Positions 50,208-59,232 of a DNA stretch of 64,000 bases are shown piece after piece. The DNA comes from CAVVIH01 sp963748295. GTDB taxonomy: Bacteria; Acidobacteriota; Vicinamibacteria; Vicinamibacterales; 2-12-FULL-66-21. The position numbers and the translations under genes were made by a program. The stretch covers positions 806,001 through 870,000 of the forward strand of contig CAVVIH010000006.1 in assembly GCA_963748295.1 (NCBI GenBank), written 5' to 3'. The notes below the pieces were generated by a model. The model saw only the letters and a list, made by a program, of their open reading frames with translations, was not told where the DNA came from and made no database searches. Numbering within the stretch: the first letter of the stretch is position 1; each line of letters begins with the position of its first letter.

Positions 50208-50276
50208 GCCCGCCATTTCACGACGACCACGACGTTCACGAAGATCACCACGCTGAATGCGATGTTCACGAACTAG
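50208..50276. repeat. degenerate TTCACGACGACC-type repeat
   Basis: Repeats of TTCACGA, CCACGACG and TTCACGAAGATCACC within 70 bases. On the other strand they read as GTGGTGATCTTCGTGAACG, a simple repetitive word. Not coding. Confidence 0.55.
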
Positions 50277-50290
50277 TGGTCGCTCTCGGT

Positions 50291-50548
50291 CACGATGACG
50301 GGTGTGGGCGACGGACGCCGTTGGAGCACGCCGCCGCTCTGCGAAGCTGGAACGCGCGCGGAGCGATTCCTTGCGCCGACTTCCCGGCGTGTGATCCGTG
50401 GCGTTCTGACAACCCATGCCGCATCAGTGCGCCTGACGGATGTCGCCCTGAACAGCAACTAGTCGGCGCGGCAGCGGAAGGGCCAGAGCGGAGGGCGCGT
50501 TCCCGGCGTGCGGAAGCCGGCGGCCCGGCGACCACACCCGTCATCGTG
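50291..50548. repeat. spaced 17-bp perfect inverted repeat
   Basis: CACGATGACGGGTGTGG at 50291-50307 and its exact complement CCACACCCGTCATCGTG at 50532-50548 bracket 224 bases with no supported gene. TTCCCGGCGTG also occurs twice directly inside the segment. The structure would fit a small non-autonomous mobile element, but no target duplication is clear. Confidence 0.6.
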
Positions 50549-50639
50549 GACGGCAGGCGACGCGAGAGACGCTCACTCGAACACGCGAAGGGCGCGGCGA
50601 TGGGTGCGGGGCGCCTGTACCGCATAGTGCGAAGGCGGG

Positions 50640-51854
50640 CTACTTCTTCACACTGACCTTCTGCAGGTACACCTTCGCCTTCGGCGTGCCGAGCAGCCGC
50701 AGCTGATCGTAGAGCTCCTGGCGGATCGCCTGATCGCGTTCGCGATCCGCGAGCAGGATGAGCTCGTCGACGGCGCGCGCGTTGAAGAGGCCCTGGATGA
50801 TCGGCCGTTTGAACTCGGCGCTGAACTTCGGGTAGAGGAGGCGCAGCTCCTGGTTGCCGCCCGCCTGACCGAGCGTGAGGATCGCGCGCGTGCGAAGGTC
50901 ACGGTCCCCTTCGGACTCCACGATCGTCATCAGCGCGGTGCGCTCGGAGCGCTCCCCGAGCGACTTCACCACCTGCGTCTTCACCGCCGTGTCCGCCTTC
51001 GGGTAGACGGCCATCAGGATCTGCGAGACGTTGGGGCCGCCGAAACGCCCGATCTCGCGAACCGCGGCTACCCGGGCGAGAGCCGGACCGAACTGCGCGA
51101 CCTGCACGACCATCTCGCGCGCGTCAGGACGCCCGGACTGCGCCAGCACGAACACCGCGCGGCCGGCGACGGCCGGATCGCCCGGCTCGTATGCGATCTG
51201 CTTCAGGACAGGAATCGCCTTGTCGGGGTCGGTCCGCATCAGGTGACGCAGGGCCTGCAGGCGCAGATCGGAATCGGGCTCGTACGTCGCGGGAAACCAC
51301 TCAGACGCCGGCGCGGCTGGCGCAACCCACAGGATGGCTGGCTCGTCCGGCGGCGGCGGGGGCTGCGGCGGCGCGGGCGGCGGCGGCTTGCGCACGTATG
51401 GGCGCCCCTTTGGCGGCGCCGGCGCAACTGCCGGCGCTGCCGCCGGCGGGGGCGGGGGCGGCGGCGGCGGCGTGGCCGTCAGCCACAATAGGTCGCTTCT
51501 GCCGAGCCGCACGGCGATCTCGAGGCGCAGTGCACCGGCCGGCTTCACCCAGACACTCGACGGGTATTCGCGCTCGAGACGCCGAATCGTCGCGAGCGCC
51601 TCGCCGGCGTCGCCGGCGTGCTTCTGACTGTGCGCCAGCCAGAACAGCGCCTCGTCCTTGCCGGTTTCCTTCGTGTCCCGGAGCAGAACCTGCAGCACCT
51701 CGATCGCGCGCATCCATTGCTCGTCGGCAATGAAGTCCTTCGCGCTCGCGAGCCGCTTCGATTCCACCGGCCATCCCACCGCGGCGGAGGCAGCCGGCAC
51801 GCCGAACGCCAGCCACGATCCGAGTAGCAATCCACCAACCAGCCGCTTGCCCAT
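50640..51854 (-). CDS. exported TPR/HEAT-repeat protein with polyproline linker
   Basis: This 404-residue protein has a signal peptide (LVGGLLLGSWLAFGVPAASA). A TPR-like part follows (FIADEQWMRAIEVLQVLLRD, ALFWLAHSQKHAGDAGEAL), then a linker at about residues 128-170 with runs of up to nine prolines. HEAT repeats follow from about residue 195 to the end, such as LRLQALRHLMRTDPDKAIPV and LARVAAVREIGRFGG. It is nine bases downstream of the anti-sigma gene and so the third gene of the sigma operon. It may be the envelope effector or sensor of this regulon. No enzyme motif. Confidence 0.78.
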   Translation of the reverse strand: MGKRLVGGLLLGSWLAFGVPAASAAVGWPVESKRLASAKDFIADEQWMRAIEVLQVLLRDTKETGKDEALFWLAHSQKHAGDAGEALATIRRLEREYPSSVWVKPAGALRLEIAVRLGRSDLLWLTATPPPPPPPPPAAAPAVAPAPPKGRPYVRKPPPPAPPQPPPPPDEPAILWVAPAAPASEWFPATYEPDSDLRLQALRHLMRTDPDKAIPVLKQIAYEPGDPAVAGRAVFVLAQSGRPDAREMVVQVAQFGPALARVAAVREIGRFGGPNVSQILMAVYPKADTAVKTQVVKSLGERSERTALMTIVESEGDRDLRTRAILTLGQAGGNQELRLLYPKFSAEFKRPIIQGLFNARAVDELILLADRERDQAIRQELYDQLRLLGTPKAKVYLQKVSVKK

Positions 51855-51863
51855 TTCAGCCTC

Positions 51864-52643
51864 TTATCGTGCCGCCATGACGTTCATGCGTGTCACCAGA
51901 TCCCGCTTGCGAATCAGGTTCTGAATCTGCGCGAGCGTGTCCGGCTGCGGATTCTCGGAGAGCGATGCCTGCAGCAGCACCAGCTCCAGGTCGCCCATGA
52001 TCTTCGCCAGCGGCTTCATCCCGCGATCCTCGGCCGCCAGCCGATAGAGCCGCGTATCGGCGAGCAGCGTCGACGCCAGCTCGCGTTCGTACTGCCATTC
52101 CGAGGGCATGCGTTCGCCGGCCTGCTTGTTCGCCAGTCCGAGCACCACCAGCTTCGCGCGCTCGAAGTGCTGCTCGCTCAACGCCGCGAACGCCTCGTCG
52201 TCGGTCCACGGAGCGGGCGCGGTCACGCTGCTGCCCGCGATCGTTGCCCCGCCGGCGTCGCCCGCGGCGATCCGCGATCGGACGATGTAGCCGACGCTCA
52301 TCGTGACGAGCGCGAGGAGCGCGGCCATGGCGATGTAGGCGACGTAGTGGCGCGAGGCCACTGTGGCGACGCGCGGCGCCGCGACGGTCGCGCGAGGCTG
52401 CGGCTCCTGGCGGATGGCGGCATCGAGGCGCGCAATGAATCCGCTCCAGTCGCCGCCCGCCGGAGCTGAAACGTCGGGACGCGTCGACAGCGCGGCCCGA
52501 ATGACGCGGAGCTCGTCGAGCGCCTGCCTGCACTCGTCGCACGTGTGGAGATGCCGCTCGGTCTCGCTGCGAGCCTGCTCGTCCAGCTCGCCATAGAAGT
52601 ACAGCTCGATCGTCCCGGCGGCCTGCACGAAGCACGTCTTCAT
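51864..52643 (-). CDS. zinc-finger anti-sigma factor, membrane-bound
   Basis: This 259-residue protein opens with a putative zf-HC2 domain: RHLHTCDECRQAL near residue 31 (His, Cys, Cys). A single transmembrane helix lies near 102-123 (YVAYIAMAALLALVTMSVGY) and a mostly helical outer domain follows. Anti-sigma factors of this kind hold an ECF sigma factor at the membrane until a signal arrives. The ATG overlaps the upstream sigma gene by four bases (ATGA), a typical coupling. The zinc motif is near the start, as expected. Confidence 0.9.
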   Translation of the reverse strand: MKTCFVQAAGTIELYFYGELDEQARSETERHLHTCDECRQALDELRVIRAALSTRPDVSAPAGGDWSGFIARLDAAIRQEPQPRATVAAPRVATVASRHYVAYIAMAALLALVTMSVGYIVRSRIAAGDAGGATIAGSSVTAPAPWTDDEAFAALSEQHFERAKLVVLGLANKQAGERMPSEWQYERELASTLLADTRLYRLAAEDRGMKPLAKIMGDLELVLLQASLSENPQPDTLAQIQNLIRKRDLVTRMNVMAAR

Positions 52644-53212
52644 GCGCGTCCTCCCGCCGTCACCTTCGCGGCCGTGAGGACGTGACGCAGACGATGAACC
52701 GCCGCGTGCAGCTGCCGCTTGACCGTGCCCTCCGCGAGCCCGAGCGCCTCGGCGATCTCCGACAGCTTGAGTCCCTGGTGATGCCGCATGACGAACACGA
52801 TACGCTGACCGTGCGGCAGCCGTGAAATCTCGCCTTCGAGCACTTCACCAAGCTCGCCCGCGTAGGCGCGCTCCTCCGGTCCCGGTGTTTCCTCAGGTGT
52901 ATTCAAAAGCTTGTGCTCGGCTTCCTCGCCAAAAGGGGCGGAGGCGGCAGGCGAGTGGCGGCGGCGGTGATCGATGCAGGCGTTCATGGCAATCCGGTAC
53001 AGCCAGGACGTCAATTGCGCGTCCTGTCGAAAGCGGTCGAGCGAGCGGTAGACCTTGATGAAGACTTCCTGGGCAATGTCCTCCGCATCGTAGTGGTTCC
53101 CGGCGAACTGGTATGCGACGCGGTACACCATCGATCGATGCTGCTCGACGAGCGTTTGAAAGGCGGTCGGGTCGCCGCCCGCGGCGCGGGATATGAGATC
53201 CGAGTCGGCCAT
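52640..53212 (-). CDS. ECF-subfamily RNA polymerase sigma factor (RpoE-like)
   Basis: This 190-residue sigma-70 family protein has only regions 2 and 4. Region 2 reads YDAEDIAQEVFIKVYRSLDR and LTSWLYRIAMNACIDHRRR. Region 4 reads LPHGQRIVFVMRHHQGLKLS followed by EIAEALGLAEGTVKRQLH. It directs RNA polymerase to stress or envelope promoters. It is encoded first in an operon with its likely anti-sigma factor and an exported HEAT protein. The ATG is near 53212, divergent from typA across 141 bases. Confidence 0.94.
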   Translation of the reverse strand: MADSDLISRAAGGDPTAFQTLVEQHRSMVYRVAYQFAGNHYDAEDIAQEVFIKVYRSLDRFRQDAQLTSWLYRIAMNACIDHRRRHSPAASAPFGEEAEHKLLNTPEETPGPEERAYAGELGEVLEGEISRLPHGQRIVFVMRHHQGLKLSEIAEALGLAEGTVKRQLHAAVHRLRHVLTAAKVTAGGRA

Positions 53213-53341
53213 TCAAATCACTGTGTCAGGCATATGACGCTTTCGGGGGGAGGATAGTTGATCGAAATGGCGAATTTCACGCGTCGCCGGCCCGAGCATG
53301 GAAGCTTAGAAGCTTAATGGAATAAACGGTTTAGCATCAGT

Positions 53342-53347
53342 TATACT
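53342..53347 (+). promoter_or_regulatory. -10-like TATACT directly before typA
   Basis: TATACT ends six bases before the ATG at 53354; GGAGGG fills the space and touches the ATG. The spacing suits a start of transcription at or next to the ATG. No -35 consensus is visible. Confidence 0.35.
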
Positions 53348-53353
53348 GGAGGG

Positions 53354-55195
<1,842 letters not shown>

Positions 55196-55205
55196 AGCAG
55201 CCTTA

Positions 55206-55228
55206 TCCGAGGGGCTTCGCCCCTCGGA
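55206..55228 (+). terminator. strong GC-rich hairpin after typA
   Basis: TCCGAGGGGC (55206-55215) pairs perfectly with GCCCCTCGGA (55219-55228) around a TTC loop. No T-tract follows, so it may be a terminator with extra factors or a repeat unit. A tandem CGCTCGCACC word follows near 55287. Confidence 0.6.
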
Positions 55229-55338
55229 CTCCCCTACACGCGCCCTCGCGCGCCGCTTCGCCGGCGCGCTCCGGTCGCGTGGCTCGCTCGCACCGCTCGC
55301 TCGCACCTTGGAACGAGCCTCGGGTTATGAGATGGCTT

Positions 55339-55620
55339 CTACTCTCTGTCCGCCCGCCGCCGTGCGGCGGTGCGGGCAGCTTCGACGCGACGGGTGAGGA
55401 TCGCCTCTGCGTCTGGCGCGCCCATGACGACAGCCTCGATGTGGCGGCAGTAGTCCTTCTCTCCTGTCGCCGCACGCGCCTCCGCCAGGAACGGCTGAAT
55501 CTTGGCGAAGGTCAGAAAGATCTCTCCGTTTGCGGCCAGAAACGCCTCCGCATCGATGGCGCCGGTCGTCACGAGCGATGCCGCCATGTCCCAGTAGCCA
55601 GCGTCTAGACCCTGATCCAC
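55339..55620 (-). CDS. small conserved-looking hypothetical protein
   Basis: This 93-residue protein reads DAGYWDMAASLVTTGAIDAE, AFLAANGEIFLTFAKIQPFL and YCRHIEAVVMGAPDAEAI, which has the composition of a real helical protein, unlike its shadow frames. The start at ATG 55620 overlaps the end of the YbaK gene by 16 bases. A homologous region upstream may be missing, since the fold seems to begin inside a helix. No family name is assigned. No signal peptide or transmembrane segment. Confidence 0.55.
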   Translation of the reverse strand: MDQGLDAGYWDMAASLVTTGAIDAEAFLAANGEIFLTFAKIQPFLAEARAATGEKDYCRHIEAVVMGAPDAEAILTRRVEAARTAARRRADRE

Positions 55621-56093
55621 CTGACCTGATTCCCGCGCGCGGCGAGAAACCGCTCGAAGTCCGGGACACTGATCGTCAGGGTGGCGGTATTGATGTTCGG
55701 GTGGAAGATCAGCCGTTGCACGCGGCGCAGATCCTCGTCGACGATCACGTGGACGGCATGCGCTGGATCGTTCAGCAGCCCGAACGGCGACACCGATCCC
55801 GGCGTCAGCCCCATCGTCGACATCAGGCGTTCAGGCGAGCCGAAGCTCAGTCGATCGTCGCCGATAATCTTCACGAGGTGCCGCAAATCCGCCTGCTTGC
55901 CGATCTCCAGGATCACCAGATAGTGACGGTTGCCCTTCTTGTTGCGCAGGAAGAGGTTCTTGACGCGGGTTGCGGGAATGTCCGCCCAGTGTTCGGCGGC
56001 TTCGTCTGACGTGAACACCGGCGGGTGCGTGTACAGCTCGTACGAAATCCCCATCGCATCGAGCGCGCCGCGGACCTGCTCCACCGGATCCAT
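55605..56093 (-). CDS. YbaK/ProX-type aminoacyl-tRNA deacylase
   Basis: This 162-residue protein of the YbaK/aminoacyl-tRNA synthetase-associated domain family starts with YELYTHPPVFTSDEAAEHWA, then KNLFLRNKKGNRHYLVILE, LSFGSPERLMSTMGLTPGSV and SPFGLLNDPAHAVHVIVDED. These match the PrdX/ProXp group, which hydrolyses mischarged Ala-tRNA(Pro). The key lysine in RVKNLFL near residue 45 is kept. It lies 12 bases downstream of the RlpA-like gene. Cytosolic. Confidence 0.9.
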   Translation of the reverse strand: MDPVEQVRGALDAMGISYELYTHPPVFTSDEAAEHWADIPATRVKNLFLRNKKGNRHYLVILEIGKQADLRHLVKIIGDDRLSFGSPERLMSTMGLTPGSVSPFGLLNDPAHAVHVIVDEDLRRVQRLIFHPNINTATLTISVPDFERFLAARGNQVRWIRV

Positions 56094-56105
56094 GATCGCG
56101 AACGA

Positions 56106-56522
56106 TCATATGCCGGGCGCGTTCACCACCTCGACGCGCACAGGCACGAGGCCGTCGCGGATGAATCGCAGCCGCCGCGCGGCCCCCTTCGAGACGTCGA
56201 TGATCGTCCCCTTCCGGCGGTTCTTTCCATACGGGCCCCGATCGATCACCCGCAGCAGCACACGTCTGCCGTTCTCGAGGTTCGTCACGCGCACGACGGT
56301 GCCGAACTCGAGGGTGGGGTGCGCCGCCACCATCTCGTTCTGGTTGAAGATCCGTCCGCTCGCCGTCCGCTCGCCGTGAAATCCGGGACCGTAGTAGGAT
56401 GCCAATCCCACCTGGGCACGGGCGCGCTTCGTAGCCGCGTTTCGCGCCTCGAGGTCCGGGTGGCACCCGACGAGGATGGTCACCAGCAGCCCGGCCACGA
56501 GTGCTCGACACTTCCGGGACAT
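56106..56522 (-). CDS. RlpA-like lipoprotein with double-psi beta-barrel
   Basis: This 138-residue protein has a lipoprotein signal peptide with lipobox LVGC at residues about 16-19. The DPBB/RlpA-like domain follows: GLASYYGPGFHGERTASG, FNQNEMVAAHPTLEFGTVV, and VRVIDRGPYGKNRRKGTIID. RlpA proteins act as septal lytic transglycosylases or wall-binding proteins; no SPOR domain is present here, so septal targeting is not implied. The conserved His and Asp of the barrel are kept (AAHPTLEFGT and VIDRGPY). Divergent from the HD hydrolase across about 40 bases. Confidence 0.9.
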   Translation of the reverse strand: MSRKCRALVAGLLVTILVGCHPDLEARNAATKRARAQVGLASYYGPGFHGERTASGRIFNQNEMVAAHPTLEFGTVVRVTNLENGRRVLLRVIDRGPYGKNRRKGTIIDVSKGAARRLRFIRDGLVPVRVEVVNAPGI

Positions 56523-56564
56523 CCCAGGTCAGTTGGAAGAACCGCGCCAAGGCGAGGCTCGACA

Positions 56565-57137
56565 ATGGTGAGGCTCACGAAACGGTTCGACGACGCGTTC
56601 AGCTACGCGCATGAGGTGCATGCGGAGCAGACGCGAAAGGGGACGGCAGCGCCGTATGTCGGACACCTCATCGGTGTCGCGTCCATCGTCCTCGACGACG
56701 GGGGGAGCGAGGATGAAGCTATTGCCGCGCTTCTGCATGACGCGCCGGAAGACCACGGCGGCCGGCCCCGTCTCGAGGAGATCCGCGGCCGCTTCGGCGA
56801 CGCCGTCGCGCGCATCGTCGAGGACTGCACCGATTCGTGGGAGGCGCCCAAGGCGCCCTGGCTGGAACGGAAGAAGGCCTACATCGAGCACGCGCGGCAC
56901 CTGCCGCCGCCGAGCCTCCGGGTGTCGGCCGCGGACAAGGTGCACAACTCGTATGCAATCCTGCGCGATCTGCGGAATATGGGGGAAAAGGTGTGGGAGC
57001 GCTTCAACGCCGGGCCGGATGACGTGATGAGTTACTACGAGTCGCTGGTCCGCGCCTATCGTCAGGCCGGAGGCGGCAAGCTCGTGGACGAACTGGATCG
57101 CATCGTCCGGGGGATTCAGCGCGAGATGGGCTATTGA
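56565..57137 (+). CDS. HD domain hydrolase, RelA/SpoT hydrolase-like
   Basis: From ATG 56565 this 190-residue protein shows RFDDAFSYAHEVHAEQTRKG, PYVGHLIGVASIVLDDGG, then AIAALLHDAPEDHGG, with the HD pair followed by ED, and RVSAADKVHNSYAILRDL. This pattern (H...HDxxED...DK.HN) is that of small alarmone or nucleotide phosphohydrolases of the SpoT/Mesh1 type. It has no synthetase domain. It may hydrolyse ppGpp or a related pyrophosphate, but this is inferred from the motif only. Confidence 0.85.
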   Translation: MVRLTKRFDDAFSYAHEVHAEQTRKGTAAPYVGHLIGVASIVLDDGGSEDEAIAALLHDAPEDHGGRPRLEEIRGRFGDAVARIVEDCTDSWEAPKAPWLERKKAYIEHARHLPPPSLRVSAADKVHNSYAILRDLRNMGEKVWERFNAGPDDVMSYYESLVRAYRQAGGGKLVDELDRIVRGIQREMGY

Positions 57138-57231
57138 CCCGCGTGCGCTGCCGGCTCAGATCGAATATAAATGAAGGCTTGCGCCCGCGGATTCAGAGCG
57201 CGGCGCGGATGGAAGGACAAGGAAGGAGCCG

Positions 57232-57798
57232 ATGCTAATGCGAGTTCGACACGTGGCGCTTGCCACACTGCTCACGGCCGTCGCGCTGACCGCGCCTGTC
57301 GTCGCCCAGCAGGCGGGAACGCTGAGACAGCCGGACGTCATTTTCGTCCCCACGCCGCCGGAGGTCGTGGACGCGATGCTCAAGCTCGCGAACGTCACCG
57401 GCAAGGACACGGTGTATGACCTGGGCTGCGGCGACGGAATCATCGTCGCGACCGCGGCGCAGAAGCACGGCGCGCGCGCCGTCGGGATCGACATCGACCC
57501 GCAGCGGGTGAAGGAAGCCAACGAGCGTATTCAGAAGACCGGCGTGACCGACAAAGTGAAGATTCTGAACCAGGACTTGTTTGAAACCGATATAAGCCCG
57601 GCGTCGGTCGTCACGCTCTATCTGCTTCCGTCGCTCAATCAGAAGCTGATCCCCAAGTTGAACAAGGAGCTCAAGCCCGGTTCACGGATCGTCTCGCAGA
57701 GCTTCGACATGGGCGAAGAGTATCCTGCGGAGAAGACCGTGGACGTCAACGGACGCATGGTCTATCTGTGGACGATCCCGATGAAGAAGAAACAGTAG
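57232..57798 (+). CDS. exported class I SAM-fold methyltransferase
   Basis: This 188-residue protein starts with a signal peptide (VRHVALATLLTAVALTAPVV, cleavage near AQQAG). The mature part is a methyltransferase fold: DTVYDLGCGDGIIVATAA (motif I), ARAVGIDIDPQRVKEA (motif II), and LYLLPSLNQKLIPKLNKELK. An AdoMet enzyme outside the cytosol is hard to explain because the cofactor is not expected there. The protein may bind another ligand or be anchored at the inner face. It is a single gene ending at a hairpin shared with the aminotransferase. AAGGAAGGAG before the ATG makes a strong ribosome site. Confidence 0.82.
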   Translation: MLMRVRHVALATLLTAVALTAPVVAQQAGTLRQPDVIFVPTPPEVVDAMLKLANVTGKDTVYDLGCGDGIIVATAAQKHGARAVGIDIDPQRVKEANERIQKTGVTDKVKILNQDLFETDISPASVVTLYLLPSLNQKLIPKLNKELKPGSRIVSQSFDMGEEYPAEKTVDVNGRMVYLWTIPMKKKQ

Positions 57799-57808
57799 TC
57801 AGCGTGAA

Positions 57809-57840
57809 GCTGGAAGCCTGTCTAGAGACTGGCTTCCAGC
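57809..57840. terminator. hairpin shared by convergent genes
   Basis: GCTGGAAGCC (57809-57818) pairs with GGCTTCCAGC (57831-57840) around a 12-base loop. The right arm overlaps the end of the aminotransferase gene. No T-tract; a bidirectional terminator is likely. Confidence 0.6.
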
Positions 57841-59159
57841 CTCGTCAGCGCACGATCGATCATCCCGAACCCTTCGCTCAATTCTGCTTCCTTGATGCAC
57901 AACGGCGGGTTGGTGAAGAAGTTGTGCCACCGCACGAACGTATAGAGTCCTTCCTCGCGCAGGAAGTGCGTGAGCCGCTTCATCGGCTCTGACGTCTGGC
58001 CGAACGGCGACAGCGGCTCTTTGGTGACCGGATCCTTCACGAGCTCGACGATCCCGAACAGTCCAATCGATCGATAGGCGCCAACGAGCCGGTGCCGGGC
58101 GGCCAGGTCTCTGAGCAGACGCTGCAGCACCGCGCCCATGCGCTTCGCGTTCCCGATCAGATCGTCCTCTTCGTAGACCTGCAGCGTCGCGAGCGCCGCG
58201 GCGCAGGCGAGCGGATGACTGTTGTAGGTCAGGCCGCCCTGGAAGACCTTGTCGCGGAAATGATCGGCGATCCGCTGACTGAGTCCGACCGCGCCCATCG
58301 GCACGTAGGCGCTCGTCAGCCCCTTGGCCATCACCAGAATGTCGGGCACGACCTTCCAGTGATTGACGGCGAACCACTCGCCGGTGCGGCCGAACCCGGC
58401 CATGACCTCGTCGCACACCATGAGGATCCCGTGCTTCGTGCACAGCTCGCGAACGCCCTGCAGATAGCCGTCGGGCGGGATGAGGATGCCGTTGGTGCCG
58501 CTCACCGTTTCGAGGAAGAACGCCGCGATGTTCTGCGCGCCCTCGAGCTGGATGATCTCCTCGAGCATCGCCAGCGACTGCTGCGCGGAGTCGGTGCCGC
58601 GCGTGATGCCGTGATACGGATCGAGGACGTGGACGACCCCGGGAAGACCGGGCTCGACGCTCCACCGCCGCGGATCGCCGGTCAGCGACATCGCGCCGTG
58701 CGATCCGCCGTGATACGAGCGGTAGCGCGCGAGGATCTTGTGGCGACCGGTAAAGGCGCGCGCGATCTTGATGGCATTCTCGTTGGCGTCGGCGCCCCCG
58801 TTCGTGAAGAAAAAGACGTCGATGTCGCCGGGCGCGATCGACGCGAGCTTGGCGCCAAGCTTCGCGCGAACCTCGGTCGCCATGAACGGGCTCGCGTAGG
58901 CGAGCTTTTCGGCCTGTTCCTGGATCGCCTTGATGACGCGCGGCTCGCCATGGCCGACGTTCACGCACATCAACTGGCTGTTGAAGTCGAGGTACCGTTT
59001 GCCCTCAGGCGTCCAGAAGTAGACGCCCTTGGACCGCGCCACCGGAATCGGGTCGACCTGCGACTGCGCCGACCATTCGAACAGGGTGTGCTGCTTGCAG
59101 AGATCAATGATATCGGCGCCGGTCATCGCGCCGTTCGCTGTGGTCGTCACGTGCTTCAC
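57822..59159 (-). CDS. class III aminotransferase
   Basis: This 445-residue PLP enzyme of the acetylornithine/beta-alanine class has GVYFWTPEGKRYLDFNSQLM, then FFTNGGADANENAIKIAR, SYHGGSHGAMSLTGDPRRW and VCDEVMAGFGRTGEWFA, with the PLP lysine in LVMAKGLTSAYVPMGA. The length fits omega-amino acid:pyruvate aminotransferases. The substrate cannot be told. The start is a GTG at 59159. It stands alone, divergent from the GT2-methyltransferase gene. The last residues sit in a hairpin. Confidence 0.9.
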   Translation of the reverse strand: MKHVTTTANGAMTGADIIDLCKQHTLFEWSAQSQVDPIPVARSKGVYFWTPEGKRYLDFNSQLMCVNVGHGEPRVIKAIQEQAEKLAYASPFMATEVRAKLGAKLASIAPGDIDVFFFTNGGADANENAIKIARAFTGRHKILARYRSYHGGSHGAMSLTGDPRRWSVEPGLPGVVHVLDPYHGITRGTDSAQQSLAMLEEIIQLEGAQNIAAFFLETVSGTNGILIPPDGYLQGVRELCTKHGILMVCDEVMAGFGRTGEWFAVNHWKVVPDILVMAKGLTSAYVPMGAVGLSQRIADHFRDKVFQGGLTYNSHPLACAAALATLQVYEEDDLIGNAKRMGAVLQRLLRDLAARHRLVGAYRSIGLFGIVELVKDPVTKEPLSPFGQTSEPMKRLTHFLREEGLYTFVRWHNFFTNPPLCIKEAELSEGFGMIDRALTRLEASL

Positions 59160-59220
59160 CTTTCAAACAGTACGTACGAGCAAGCATACGCCGACTGCCG
59201 CGGCTGCCGCCTCTCTTTAA

Positions 59221-59226
59221 TATAAT
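59221..59226 (+). promoter_or_regulatory. -10 box TATAAT just before the GT2-methyltransferase gene
   Basis: Perfect TATAAT ending six bases before the TTG at 59233. This spacing would give a transcript starting at the start codon. No ribosome site is seen. An AT-rich TTTAATA precedes it. Confidence 0.5.
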
Positions 59227-59232
59227 GACCCG

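Noticed and set aside
50057..50656. A 199-residue open frame upstream of the sigma operon end
   Set aside because: It only translates the ACGTGCG and TTCACGA repeats and a gene-free segment; no signal of coding.
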